Of a DNA stretch of 64,000 nucleotides, positions 18,706-27,934 are shown piece by piece. A program made the translations under genes and the position numbers. Source of the DNA: JADGRB01 sp963835825. Its GTDB lineage: Bacteria > Myxococcota_A > Polyangia > Fen-1088. The DNA is taken from assembly GCA_963835825.1 (NCBI GenBank), contig CAWIGZ010000001.1:2046001-2110000 (forward strand), in the 5' to 3' direction. The notes beneath the pieces were generated by a model, which saw only the letters and a program-made list of their open reading frames with translations, had not been told where the DNA came from and ran no database searches. Every line of letters begins with the position of its first letter. The first letter of the stretch is position 1.

Positions 18706-21369
18706 ATGAAGGCGGCGGTCTGCGCGCTCGCGCTGGGGATGGCGCTCTGGCCTGCCCCGGCGGCGCGCGCGCGCCGGCCCGCGATCCCGGAACCTGCCCG
18801 AACGGCGGCCGCCTTGCGCGCCGGTCGCTACGACGAGGTGCTCCGCGGCTGCCACCCCCGCCGCCTCCCCGCGCAGGCGCCGGATGATGTCGCGGAGACG
18901 ATCCTCTGCGCGCGAGCGGAGACGGCGACGGGACTTTATCCGGAGGCGCGGCGGCGGCTCGAGGCCGCGGCGGCCGCCCACCCTGGCGATCTTCCGCTGC
19001 GCGACGCGCTCATGCGCCTCTACGAGATGACCGGCGACCGCGCGGCCTGGAAGCCGCTCGTCGACGCCAGCTACGCCGACTGGGACGGCGGGCAGGTCGA
19101 CCGGACCAAGCCGGCCGAGCTGAGGGCGATCGCCACCGCGGTTCGCCTCGACGAAAATTGGAAGGACGCCAACGACGTCCTGCGCGACGCCGTGCGCGCC
19201 GATCGGAAGGCGGTCGGCGCCAACCTCGACTGGGGGACTCTGCTGCTCGAGAAGCACAACGCCGCCGACGCGGAGACCTCTTTCCGCGAGGTGCTGAAGG
19301 TCGATCCCGACAACCCCGACGCGCACGTCGGCCTGGCGCGGGCCGCCCTCGACGATCGCTACGACGGGCCGGCGGCCCGCGATCAGCTCGCCCGCGCGCT
19401 GGCGGTGAACCCGGCCCACGCCGGCGCGCTGGCCCTTCGCGCCGAGCTGGCGCTCGACGCCGAGGACTTTCCGGCGGCGCGCGCCGACGTGGCCGCCATC
19501 CGTCGCACCAACCCCCGTGATCCCGGCGCCGCCCGAGTGGAGGCCGCCGCGGCTTTCCTGCTCGACGATCGGGCGACCTTCGCGCGCGCCCGCGACATCG
19601 ATCTGGCGGTGCATCCCCACGACGGCCGATTCTTCGCCTTCGTGGCCGAGGCGCTGTCGCGCCAGCGGCGCTACGAGGAGGCGCGTGCCGTGGCCGAGGA
19701 CGGGGTCGGCGCCGATCCGGACGACGCCGGCTGCCTCTCGGTCCTGGCGACGACGTTGCTGCGCCTCGGGGACGAGACCGCCGGTCTCGCCACCCTCCGG
19801 CGCGCCTGGAAGCGCGACCCCTACAACCTGCGGACCTACAACCTGCTCGATCTCTACGAGAAGGTGATCCCGGCACGCTACGTGATGGTCGCCAGCGCCC
19901 ACCTGCGCTTTCGCGTCGAGCCGGCGGCCCGCACCGCCATCACCGAGGTGGTGGCGCCCTTCCTCGAGGAGCGGTATCGGGCCGACGTCGCCCGCTACGG
20001 GTTCGAGCCGAAGGGACCGATCACCTTCGAGCTCTACGGCGATCCGCGCCAGTTCGCGGTGCGCACCGTCGGGCTGCCGGCCATCGGCGTCTCGGGCGTC
20101 TGCTTCGGGCGGATCATCACCTCGCAGGCGCCGACCAACCACGCCTTCAACTGGGGGATGGTGCTGACCCACGAGCTGGCGCACGTGTTCGCCATCGAGC
20201 TGTCGCGCCAGCGGGTGCCGCGCTGGTTCACCGAGGGGCTCTCGGAGGTCGAGACCGGGCGGGTACGACCCGAGTGGATCCGGCACGACGATCTCCCGCT
20301 CTACGGCGCCTTGAAACGGGGCGATCTGCCGCCGCTGGCCGATCTGTCGAACGCATTCGTCAACGCCCGCAACGGCGAGGACGCCACCCGCGCCTACGCT
20401 CAGGCGGCGCTGGCGGTCGATTTTCTCGAGCGGCGGTTCGGGTTCGCGGCGATCCGGAACGCGCTCGTCGCCTACGGCCAGGGGGAGCGCGGCGCGGCGG
20501 TGCTGGAGAAGATCACCGGGATGTCGGCGGCCGCGCTCGACGCCGCCTTTCGGGCGGACCTCGCCGAGAAGCTTGGCCGCTACGACGCGCAGTACCTCCC
20601 GACGGAGTCGCTGCGAGGCACGCCGGCCGCGACGGCGCACACCGCCCATGACGAGGCCGCCCGTGGGATCGCCGCCCTGGCGACGGGCGAGCTCGACGGC
20701 GCCCGCCGCGCGCTCGAGCGCGCCCGGGCCCTGCCCCACCCTTCGCTCGACGGCCAGGCCGATACGCTGTTTCTGGCCGCCGAGATCGCGCTCGCCCGGC
20801 GCGACGCCGACGCCGCGCTCGCCGCGCTGCGCGGCCTCCTCAGCCTCGGCCCCTCACCGCGCGACGGCTACGACGTCCAGGTTCGGCTGGGGCTGGCCGA
20901 GATCCACCGCAAGGATCTCCTCGCCGCGGAGGCGCACCTGCGGCGCGCGGTCGACTTCGCCCCCACCCGGGTCGAGCCGCGCGCGCTGCTGGCCGAGCTC
21001 TACGGAGACCAGCAGCGCGAGCCCGAGCGGCTGGCCGCGCTCGAGGGGGCGCTGCGGCTCGATCCAATGAACGACACGGTCGCCAAGGAGGTGGTCCTCG
21101 GCGAGGCGCGAGCCGGTCATCCGGCCCGGGTCATCGCGTACGGGCCGATCGCCATCTTCATCGACCCCGCCGACGCCGATCTGCACGCGGCGCTAGGCCG
21201 CGCCCTCGCCGCGACCGGTAAGAACGCCGCCGCCGCCATCGCCTTCGAGCACGCGCTCGCCTTCCAGCCGGCCGATCCGACCGGCCTGCACCTGACCCTC
21301 GCCTCCCTCTACGACACGCTCGGCGAGCGGACCCGCGCCGCCGCCCACCGCCAGGCCGCCCGCCGCTGA
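18706..21369 (+). CDS. Secreted TPR protein with gluzincin-type metallopeptidase (peptidase MA-like) domain
   Basis: 887 residues. The signal peptide is KAAVCALALGMALWPAPAARA. TPR-like repeats run to about residue 390 and again from about 660 to the end. In the middle, near residue 488, is a zinc motif THELAHVFAIELSRQ, followed 18-20 residues later by WFTEGLSEVE, whose Glu fits the third ligand of the peptidase MA (gluzincin) pattern. The combination suggests an envelope protease that uses TPRs to bind partners. The last 177 bases overlap the 3' end of the convergent histidine kinase gene. Both frames look genuine, though the kinase tail is low complexity. Confidence 0.85.
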   Translation: MKAAVCALALGMALWPAPAARARRPAIPEPARTAAALRAGRYDEVLRGCHPRRLPAQAPDDVAETILCARAETATGLYPEARRRLEAAAAAHPGDLPLRDALMRLYEMTGDRAAWKPLVDASYADWDGGQVDRTKPAELRAIATAVRLDENWKDANDVLRDAVRADRKAVGANLDWGTLLLEKHNAADAETSFREVLKVDPDNPDAHVGLARAALDDRYDGPAARDQLARALAVNPAHAGALALRAELALDAEDFPAARADVAAIRRTNPRDPGAARVEAAAAFLLDDRATFARARDIDLAVHPHDGRFFAFVAEALSRQRRYEEARAVAEDGVGADPDDAGCLSVLATTLLRLGDETAGLATLRRAWKRDPYNLRTYNLLDLYEKVIPARYVMVASAHLRFRVEPAARTAITEVVAPFLEERYRADVARYGFEPKGPITFELYGDPRQFAVRTVGLPAIGVSGVCFGRIITSQAPTNHAFNWGMVLTHELAHVFAIELSRQRVPRWFTEGLSEVETGRVRPEWIRHDDLPLYGALKRGDLPPLADLSNAFVNARNGEDATRAYAQAALAVDFLERRFGFAAIRNALVAYGQGERGAAVLEKITGMSAAALDAAFRADLAEKLGRYDAQYLPTESLRGTPAATAHTAHDEAARGIAALATGELDGARRALERARALPHPSLDGQADTLFLAAEIALARRDADAALAALRGLLSLGPSPRDGYDVQVRLGLAEIHRKDLLAAEAHLRRAVDFAPTRVEPRALLAELYGDQQREPERLAALEGALRLDPMNDTVAKEVVLGEARAGHPARVIAYGPIAIFIDPADADLHAALGRALAATGKNAAAAIAFEHALAFQPADPTGLHLTLASLYDTLGERTRAAAHRQAARR

Positions 21370-22830
21370 CGCGCCCGGGAGGGGGAACGCCAGCGTGAAG
21401 GTGGTCCCCCGTCCAGGCACGCTGTCGACCTCGATCTGACCGCCGTGGTCGACGACGATCTGCTGCACCAGCGCCAGCCCCAGCCCCGTCCCCTGCGCCT
21501 TGGTCGAGAAGAACGGATCGAAGATCTTGCCGAGGTCACGCTGGTCGATCCCGGCGCCCGAATCGGAGACGCGCACCACGAGGCGGCCTGACGGAGGATC
21601 GGCGGCGACCGAGATCCCGATTCGCTTCACCGGCGCCGAGACCAGCGCCTCGCGCGCGTTGCGCAGGAGGTTGATGAGCGCCTGGCGCATCTGCGCCTCG
21701 TCGGCCGGCAGCTCGGGCAGCTCCGGCGCGATGTCGACGTCGAGGGTGATCCCCTCCTGGGCGAGCTCCCCCCGCCCCATCGCCACCACCGAGGCGACCA
21801 GGGAGCCCAGATCCTCGCGCTCCAGCTTGGGGCGCGGCAGCCGCGTGAAGCGCAGGTAGGTCTCGGTGATCTCGGTCAGGCGGTCCACCTCGCCGATGAT
21901 CGAGGCGACCATCCGGCGGGCCTCCTCGGCCTCCGTCGACAGCTCGTCGCCGAGCAGCTCCGCGTTGAGTCCGATCGACGACAGCGGGTTGCGCACCTCG
22001 TGCGCGATCTGCGCCGCCATCCGGCCGACCGTCGCCAGCCGCTCCGAACGGATCAACCGCTGCTCGCGCTCCTGGATGGCGTCGGCCATGGCGTCGAACT
22101 CCCGCGCCAGATCGCCGATCTCGTCGTGCGAGGTGACGCCGGTCCGCTGCGTGTACTCCCCCTCGGCCACCTGCCGCGCCCGCCGCCGCAACACGCCGAG
22201 GGGGCGCAGCGTCCGCAGCGTGAACAGAAACACCGCCAGCGCCACCGCCAGCCCGGCCGCGCCCAGCATGATCGCCACCGACAGGGCCGTCTCCTCGTCG
22301 TCGGAGAGCCGCTGGGCGATCTGCCCGCTGGCGCCGCGCAACGGCTGGCGCATCCGGTTCAGCCCATGGACCAGGGTGGCGAAGTGGCTCTCGAACTCGG
22401 AGCGGGCGCGCGGCTCGACGCTCGCCTCGGCCCCCCCGAGCTCCGCGGCCAGCGCGTCGAGCTGCCGCCCGAGCGCCGCGATCTGGCGCCGCCGCAGATC
22501 GAAGTCCGCCCGAAGCGTCGAGCTCGGGGCCTTCTCCAGATAGCGATCGATCGCCCCCACGGCGTCGTCGATGTGCTTGCGCGCGGTCCGCAGCGCGAGA
22601 GGGAGGTTGGGATCGAGCCGGTCGCCCGCCCGCCCCAGGGACGGGGCGAAGTCATTGACCGACTTCCAGGCGGCGTCGACCGCCCCCTGCAGCTCCAGGT
22701 AGGCCTCGTTGGCCACGACGCCCTGGCGCGCCCGGTGCGCCGACAACAAAGTGAAGGTGGCATAGCCGGCAAACGCCAGCAGCAGGACGCCGAAGGCGAG
22801 CCCGATCTTGCCGAAAACGCCCAGCCGCAT
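21193..22830 (-). CDS. Sensor histidine kinase with HAMP domain
   Basis: 545 residues. A membrane segment near residues 8-30 and another near 182-205 enclose a helical periplasmic sensor. A HAMP domain follows (RTLRPLGVLRRRARQVAEGE). The dimerisation box is QIAHEVRNPLSSIGLNAELL with the phospho-His, and the ATP-binding boxes are INLLRNAREAL (N), SDSGAGI (G1), FDPFFSTK (F) and GTGLGLAL (G2). The order matches NtrB-like kinases. No response regulator is adjacent. The catalytic domain ends near 21395, but the frame runs on through about 57 Gly/Ala/Glu-rich residues that lie antisense to the end of the TPR-peptidase gene. Confidence 0.88.
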   Translation of the reverse strand: MRLGVFGKIGLAFGVLLLAFAGYATFTLLSAHRARQGVVANEAYLELQGAVDAAWKSVNDFAPSLGRAGDRLDPNLPLALRTARKHIDDAVGAIDRYLEKAPSSTLRADFDLRRRQIAALGRQLDALAAELGGAEASVEPRARSEFESHFATLVHGLNRMRQPLRGASGQIAQRLSDDEETALSVAIMLGAAGLAVALAVFLFTLRTLRPLGVLRRRARQVAEGEYTQRTGVTSHDEIGDLAREFDAMADAIQEREQRLIRSERLATVGRMAAQIAHEVRNPLSSIGLNAELLGDELSTEAEEARRMVASIIGEVDRLTEITETYLRFTRLPRPKLEREDLGSLVASVVAMGRGELAQEGITLDVDIAPELPELPADEAQMRQALINLLRNAREALVSAPVKRIGISVAADPPSGRLVVRVSDSGAGIDQRDLGKIFDPFFSTKAQGTGLGLALVQQIVVDHGGQIEVDSVPGRGTTFTLAFPLPGASAAGGLAVGGGAGPLAERVVEGGEGQVQAGRIGRLEGERVLEGDGGGGVLTGRGEGAA

Positions 22831-22969
22831 GCGAATTCACGCTAGCACGCCCCAGGGCCCGGCCAAACTCGGCGGGAGCGACCGGCGACGGAGATCACTG
22901 CCCGGAAGCGCCGAAATGTGGCGGTCGGCGATTGACACCGCGTAAGCATGCGGAAAAAATGGCGCCCGC

Positions 22970-24208
22970 ATGAGCTCACGGGGCCTCGGCACTGTCTTTG
23001 TTCTGCTGGCCTCGTGGTTGGCCTTTTCGCCCGCTTCTCGCGCGGTTGCGGCCGAGGGACCGGTCCCGACCGCCGTCCTGGGGTTCGAGCCCCTGGAAGG
23101 CGTGCCCGAAGCGCTGGCGGCCGACATCACGGACGCAGTGCGCCAGCGGGTCGCCGCCACCAAGGAATACCAGCTGCTGCAAGGGAAGGATCTGGTCGAG
23201 GTGAAGCTGGTCTTCGCCTGCCCGGATGAGGCCCCGGCTTGCCTGTCCCAGGCCGGCAAGAGCCTGGGGGCTTCCAAGCTGATCTTCGGCAACGTCAAGA
23301 AGACCGGGGGTGACTTCATGGTCACCCTCAAGCTGCTGGACGTCAGCCGGGCAGTCGTCGAGAGCTTCACGACCGACACGGTTCCCGGCGGCCGCGCCAA
23401 CGCGACCGCTCTCCGGCAACTGGCGCCGATCTGGCTGGCCAAGCTGAGCGGCCGGGGAAACGGGACGATCACCGTGCGCGCCAACTTCGCAGGCGCGGCG
23501 GTCAGCCTGGACGGGACGCGGGTCGGCGTCACCGGGAACGCCCCGGTCGTCATCTCCGACGTTTCGCCGGGAAAACACGAGGTCTCCGTCGAGAAGAGCG
23601 GCTACACGACCACCAAGCAGGAGTTCACGCTGGCGGCCGGCCAGAGCCTCCCTCTGACGCTCGATCTGAGTCCCGTCTCGGTCGAGGTCCCGAGGCCGCA
23701 GGGAGGCGGCCAGTCCGGGGCGCAGCTGGCAGGGGGATCCCAGTCGGGCGAAGCCGAGGGGCCCGCCAGCAGCCCGCACCAGGCGGCCCGCGCCGGGTTC
23801 TGGGTGGCCGTGGTCGGGACCGCCGTCGCGGGGGGGCTGGCGGTGAAGTACGGCCTCGACGTGCGGAACGTCAATCAACAGCTCGATCAATACCGCCGGT
23901 TCACCTGCAGCACGTCTTCCAGCGGCGTCTGCGACGGCCAGGGGAACGCGGCGACGCCGCTGACCTCCGCTCAGAAGAGCTTCGTCACCTCGGAGACCGA
24001 CAAGGGGAACAAGGCCGAGACCCTGCAGTGGGTCTTTGTGGGTGTCGGAGGAGCGTTCGCGGTGGCCGGCGGATACCTCCTGTACAAGGGCTACCTGGCG
24101 GCAGAAGGCAGCCAAGGTGGCAGCCAAAATGCTTCGAATCACGGGCTTCGCATCTTCCCCACCGCGACAGCGTCGTCCCGGGGCATCGCCGCGGAGTTCG
24201 ATTTTTAG
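22970..24208 (+). CDS. PEGA-domain membrane protein with TolB-like N-terminal domain
   Basis: 412 residues. After a signal peptide comes a domain of the TolB N-terminal/CsgG kind (VLGFEPLEGVPEALAADIT, then ASKLIFGNVKKTGGDF). A PEGA domain follows, with the pattern GAAVSLDGTRVGVTG, SPGKHEVSVEKSGY. A Gly/Ser-rich linker leads to two C-terminal membrane segments (FWVAVVGTAVAGGLAVKYG and WVFVGVGGAFAVAGGYLLYK). Such proteins are common beside Ser/Thr kinases in Myxococcota, and a PEGA-type kinase starts 64 bases downstream on the same strand. I infer a shared envelope-signalling role. Confidence 0.75.
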   Translation: MSSRGLGTVFVLLASWLAFSPASRAVAAEGPVPTAVLGFEPLEGVPEALAADITDAVRQRVAATKEYQLLQGKDLVEVKLVFACPDEAPACLSQAGKSLGASKLIFGNVKKTGGDFMVTLKLLDVSRAVVESFTTDTVPGGRANATALRQLAPIWLAKLSGRGNGTITVRANFAGAAVSLDGTRVGVTGNAPVVISDVSPGKHEVSVEKSGYTTTKQEFTLAAGQSLPLTLDLSPVSVEVPRPQGGGQSGAQLAGGSQSGEAEGPASSPHQAARAGFWVAVVGTAVAGGLAVKYGLDVRNVNQQLDQYRRFTCSTSSSGVCDGQGNAATPLTSAQKSFVTSETDKGNKAETLQWVFVGVGGAFAVAGGYLLYKGYLAAEGSQGGSQNASNHGLRIFPTATASSRGIAAEFDF

Positions 24209-24272
24209 GCCCGTTCGTTTTACAATCGGGCAGCGTTGGTGCGTCTAGCTTGTTGAGGGGAACCAGAGGACC

Positions 24273-25784
24273 GTGAGCGCGACCGCGAGCCTGATTAACC
24301 AGACGATCGGGAACTACCGGGTCAGCCGATTGCTCGGCGAGGGCGGCATGGGCGTCGTGTATCTGGCGCAGCACCCCGTCATCGGACGCAAGGTCGCCAT
24401 CAAGCTGCTGCACGTCGCGCTGGCGCGCGATCAGGACATCGTCGTCGCGATTCTTCAACGAGGCGCGGGCGATCCACATGATCGCGCACGCGAACATCGT
24501 CGAGATCCTCGACTTCGGTCAGACCACCGACGGCCAGCCCTACTTCATCATGGAGTACCTGGAGGGCGAGGCGCTGAGCGACGCCGTCAGCCGGGGACCG
24601 ATGACGCCCGAGGAGGTCGAGGCGATCGGCGTGCAGATGTGCCGCGCGCTGTGGGCGGCGCACGCCAAGGGGATCGTCCACCGCGATCTCAAGCCGCACA
24701 ACGTCCAGCTGGTTCCCCGGCCCGAGGGGACGCCGCTGGTGAAGATCCTCGACTTCGGCGTGGCCAAGATCCTCGCCTCGCCGGACGGCGCCCAGTCGGT
24801 GAAGACGCGCACCGGGTCCCTGATGGGGACGCCGCTCTACATGTCGCCCGAGCAGTGCAAGGGGGCCGGCACGCTCGATCACCGCACGGACATCTATTCG
24901 CTCGGCGTGATGCTGTTCGAGATGCTGGCCGGCCGGCCGCCGTTCGTGGCCGAGGGCGTCGGGGAGCTGTTCGCCAAGCACATGCTGGAAGAGGCGCCTC
25001 CGCTGCTCGACTTCGCCCCCCACACGCCGCCCCACATGGCGGCGGCGATCATGAAGTCCCTGCAGAAGGAGCCGCGCGACCGGTTCCAGAGCATGGACGA
25101 ATTCCGCAAGGCGCTCGTGGGCGAGGTCAAGCTGGCCCCCGCGCCGGTGCGCGCGGACGGCCATCCGCTCTCCGGCCGTCTCGAGCACGCAGGCCATCTC
25201 GCCGAGGACCTCGACGACTCTGTCGTCGGCGTCGTCGGAGATTGACGACGCCATCGTGCCCGGCGAGCGGCCGGAACTGGAAGGTGATGGCCGCGGTGGG
25301 CGTGGCCGCCGCCATCGGGGGCGTCGCGCTGCTCGTCGTACCGAGGAGCCACGACAAGCCGGTGGCCGCCCCGCAGGCGGCGCTGGCCGCGCCCGCGCCG
25401 CTCCCGGTGGCTCCGCCTCCGCCTTCCGCGCCGGTGGCCAAGACGGTCACGCTGCGTTTCGAGGCCGACCCTTCTGGTGCCCACGTGTTCGCGATGAAGG
25501 ATGGAAAGAAGGACGGCAAGGATCTGGGCGAGAGCCCCGTCGAGCTTCAGGTCCCGAAGGGAGGCCAGCCGGCGGCCTACCTGTTTCGGCTGGCGGGCTA
25601 CCGCGAGGTCGCGCTCAGCGCGAAGCCGAACGCCGATCGCACGCTGCACGTCTCGCTCGAGAAGCTCCCCCCGCCGGCCCCGACGGCCAGCGAGACCAAG
25701 CACCGCGCGTCCGCCCACCACGGCGGCAGCAAGCACGCGAAGACTCCCGTCGACGAAGACGGGCTCGCGACCCCGTCGTTCTAA
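24273..25784 (+). CDS. Ser/Thr protein kinase with transmembrane segment and PEGA-like C-terminus (three frameshifts)
   Basis: GTG start with AGAGGA upstream. Kinase motifs are complete once frames are joined: LLGEGGMGVVYLAQH (P-loop), VAIKLL (Lys), IVHRDLKPHN (catalytic loop), ILDFGVAK and MSPEQ. A Ser/Thr-rich linker, a membrane segment (WKVMAAVGVAAAIGGVALLVV) and a PEGA-like domain follow. Frame changes occur near 24448 (dropping one G gives DIVVRFFNEARAIHMIAHAN), between about 25125 and 25165, and near 25259-25277. Each equals one extra base, so the third restores the original frame, giving about 502 residues. The 5' and 3' parts share one frame while the kinase core lies in another. Confidence 0.85.
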   Translation: MSATASLINQTIGNYRVSRLLGEGGMGVVYLAQHPVIGRKVAIKLLHVALARDQDIVVAILQRGAGDPHDRAREHRRDPRLRSDHRRPALLHHGVPGGRGAERRRQPGTDDARGGRGDRRADVPRAVGGARQGDRPPRSQAAQRPAGSPARGDAAGEDPRLRRGQDPRLAGRRPVGEDAHRVPDGDAALHVARAVQGGRHARSPHGHLFARRDAVRDAGRPAAVRGRGRRGAVRQAHAGRGASAARLRPPHAAPHGGGDHEVPAEGAARPVPEHGRIPQGARGRGQAGPRAGARGRPSALRPSRARRPSRRGPRRLCRRRRRRLTTPSCPASGRNWKVMAAVGVAAAIGGVALLVVPRSHDKPVAAPQAALAAPAPLPVAPPPPSAPVAKTVTLRFEADPSGAHVFAMKDGKKDGKDLGESPVELQVPKGGQPAAYLFRLAGYREVALSAKPNADRTLHVSLEKLPPPAPTASETKHRASAHHGGSKHAKTPVDEDGLATPSF

Positions 25785-25791
25785 TTGAATC

Positions 25792-25827
25792 GGGGGACGT
25801 CGGGCGCTGCGCGCCCTTTGGTCCCCC
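25792..25827. terminator. Nested hairpin between convergent genes
   Basis: The outer stem is GGGGGAC (25792-25798) with GTCCCCC (25821-25827). Inside it, GGGCGC TGC GCGCCC forms a second stem. It lies eight bases after the kinase stop and faces the convergent gene at 25871, so it could end transcription from both sides. Confidence 0.6.
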
Positions 25828-25870
25828 GCGCCCCCGGCTCGCTCCGCGTGGCGAAGCCAGGCTGCGCTCG

Positions 25871-26703
25871 CTACTCGTCGTCTGACGACGACGGCGGCGG
25901 CTCCGAGGAAGGAGACGGGGCGGCCAGGGCCGCCCGGCGGTGGCGCTGGGTCAGAAAATCCAGGAAGCGCTCGGGGGCCAGCGACACCCGGCTGCGGCTC
26001 TCGAGGTAGCGGCGGCGCTCGAGCGCGAAGATGCCGCCCGCCGCCACGCCGCCACCGGCGAGCGCGAAGATGTCGTAGACGGCGGAGCCGGGCGCCATCA
26101 GCGCGCCACCCACCCCGAACAGCAAGAAGGCCAGCGCCGCGCGCATCCCCATCTGCCCGAAGCGCTCCCGGCGCATGTCGGAGAGATCGATGTTGAACGT
26201 CACCGCGGTCTCGCGGCCGTCGTCCCCCTCCGGCGTGAGAATCGTCTCCACCCGGGTCACCAGCGCGAAGGCGTAGCGCTTGGAGAAGTCGAGCGAGCGG
26301 ACCAGCCCGGGCCAGAGCCCCTGCGCGCGCTCCCACTCCACCCGATCGCCGTGGTGGCGCCGCACGGTCATGAGCTGCTCGCGCAAGAACCGATCGACGG
26401 CGCGCCGGACTGTTTCGATCGGCGCCTCGACGACGCGGCTGACGACCACGCGGCTCGCGCCGAGCGCGCGGGTGAGCGCCCCCTGCTCTTCCGGCTCGAT
26501 CGGGCGCGCCCCGCCGCACCTCGGCCAGCGCTTGCTCGACCGCCGGGCCGGGCGAGGCCTGCCTCCTCGCCCAGGCGCACCACCTCGGCCACGCTCAGCG
26601 TCTCGGTGCTGGAACGCTCGGGCGATGCCGGAGACTGGGTATCGATCTCGGCCGCCCGGCGCAGAACAAAGTCGACCTCCGCGCGCGAGAGCTTGTCCGA
26701 CAC
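25871..26703 (-). CDS. Hypothetical protein with two membrane segments (two frameshifts)
   Basis: About 276 residues when one base is removed near 26544 (giving GLARPAVEQALAEV) and another near 26508-26515 (giving VRRARPIEPEEQGALT). The N-terminal 70 residues look like a short helical DNA-binding-type or SHOCT-like segment. A soluble domain follows (VVEAPIETVRRAVDRFLREQ). Two hydrophobic stretches are AALAFLLFGVGGALMAPGSA and VYDIFALAGGGVAAGGIFAL. The tail is Ser/Pro/Asp-rich (PSSSDDE). No family is recognised. It is the last gene of a closely packed operon, nine bases after the SDR gene. Confidence 0.65.
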
Positions 26704-26712
26704 GACGATTGA

Positions 26713-27602
26713 TTATAGCCGCAACGAGGTGTCCGTGCGGCTCGGATCGGCGTCCAGACGGGGCCGAAACGCCAGCCGCATGATCCACTCGTACAGCCGA
26801 TCCGGTACGAAGGGGCGAAGGCGGGCGGAAAACGAGGTCGGGCCGACGGGCCAGCGCAGCCGCGGGTCGGGGATGGTCGCCGCCCGCTCGATGGCGTCGA
26901 TGACCGGCGTCAGATCCTGCGCCCGCGCCAGGCCCGCCGACTGGCGGCGGTAGGCGGCGATCAGGCCGGCGTAGGGACCGGCCGGCATCGCTGGCGGCGG
27001 CCAATTGCTCGTTGGCGTGAAGCGCGGTGGCGAACGGTCCCGGCTCGACCAGGGCGACCCGCACCCCGAACGGCGCCAGCTCGAGCCGCCAGGCCTCGAT
27101 CATCCCCTCCAGCGCCCATTTCGAGGCGTGGTACGGGCCGGCGATGGGAACCACGACCCGGCCCGAGATCGATCCGACGGTGACGACCGTCCCCGTGCGG
27201 CGCGCGCGCATCGCGGGCAGGACCGCGCGCGTCACCCGGTGCACGCCGATGACGTTGGTCTCGAGCTGGGCGCGCAGCTCGTCGGGGGACGTCTCCTCCA
27301 GCGGGCCCCAGGCGTAGTAGCCGGCGTTGTTGACGAGCGCGTCGAGCCGCCCGTTCGTCTCGCGCAGGATCTCGCCGACGGCCGCGGCGACCGAGTCGTC
27401 GCGGGTGACGTCGAGCGCGGGCGTGCTCACCTTCCACCCCTTCTCGGCCGCGCGGGCCAGCAACGGAACGCCCGGCCACCGGGCGCCGCATGCTGGCGAA
27501 CACCCGCCAGCCACGCGCCGCGAACCGCTCGGCCGTGGCGCGCCCGATGCCCGACGAGCTCCCGGTGATGAGCACCGTCCGCGTCTCCGCCGCCGAGGCC
27601 AT
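26713..27602 (-). CDS. Short-chain dehydrogenase/reductase (two frameshifts)
   Basis: About 295 residues after correction. The nucleotide-binding motif is TGSSSGIGRATAERFAARGW, NNAG is present, and the catalytic residues are visible as GSISG and YHASK. The protein runs on to LAFRPRLDADPSRTD. Frame changes near 27470-27478 (one base removed gives RRPVAGVPLLARAAEKGW) and 26981-26986 (gives SDAAGPYAGLIAAYRR) are each one extra base. The substrate is unknown. The long C-terminal region resembles SDRs that act on lipid-like substrates, which is only a suggestion. It starts three bases after the stop of the small membrane protein gene. Confidence 0.8.
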
Positions 27603-27605
27603 GGG

Positions 27606-27930
27606 TCAGCTTCGCATGAGGAAGGCCAGCAGCGCGGTCGCGAGGCCACCCCAGGCGGCGCTGCCGAGGATCCACCAGACGGCCGAGCGGCGGGCGAGCC
27701 GCGCCAGCATCCGCAGGCCGAACGCCACGTCCGCCGTCGAGAACACCAGCAGCGCCGCCATCCAGGCGACGTTTACCTCGCGCCTGATGGTCCGGCGCCC
27801 GCGCGTAGGCCAGCGCCCCGATCAGAAAGACCGACCCCAGAAGCACCTGGACGATGGCCCGCTTGCGAGCCCGCCCGCGAAGCCGCGCCGCCCGGACCTG
27901 TCGGAGGGTCAGCCGATCCTCGAGGACCAT
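27606..27930 (-). CDS. Small three-helix membrane protein (one frameshift)
   Basis: About 107 residues once one base is dropped near 27791. The protein then reads ALAYARAPTIRREVNVAWMA and ends ALLAFLMRS. Hydrophobic segments are AIVQVLLGSVFLIGALAYA, MAALLVFSTADVAFGLRML and VWWILGSAAWGGLATALLAF. The N-terminus is Arg-rich (RQVRAARLRGRARKRA). No family is recognised. It lies four bases downstream of the DUF3570 gene and three bases before the SDR gene, so it is part of one operon. Confidence 0.6.
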
Positions 27931-27934
27931 CCCG

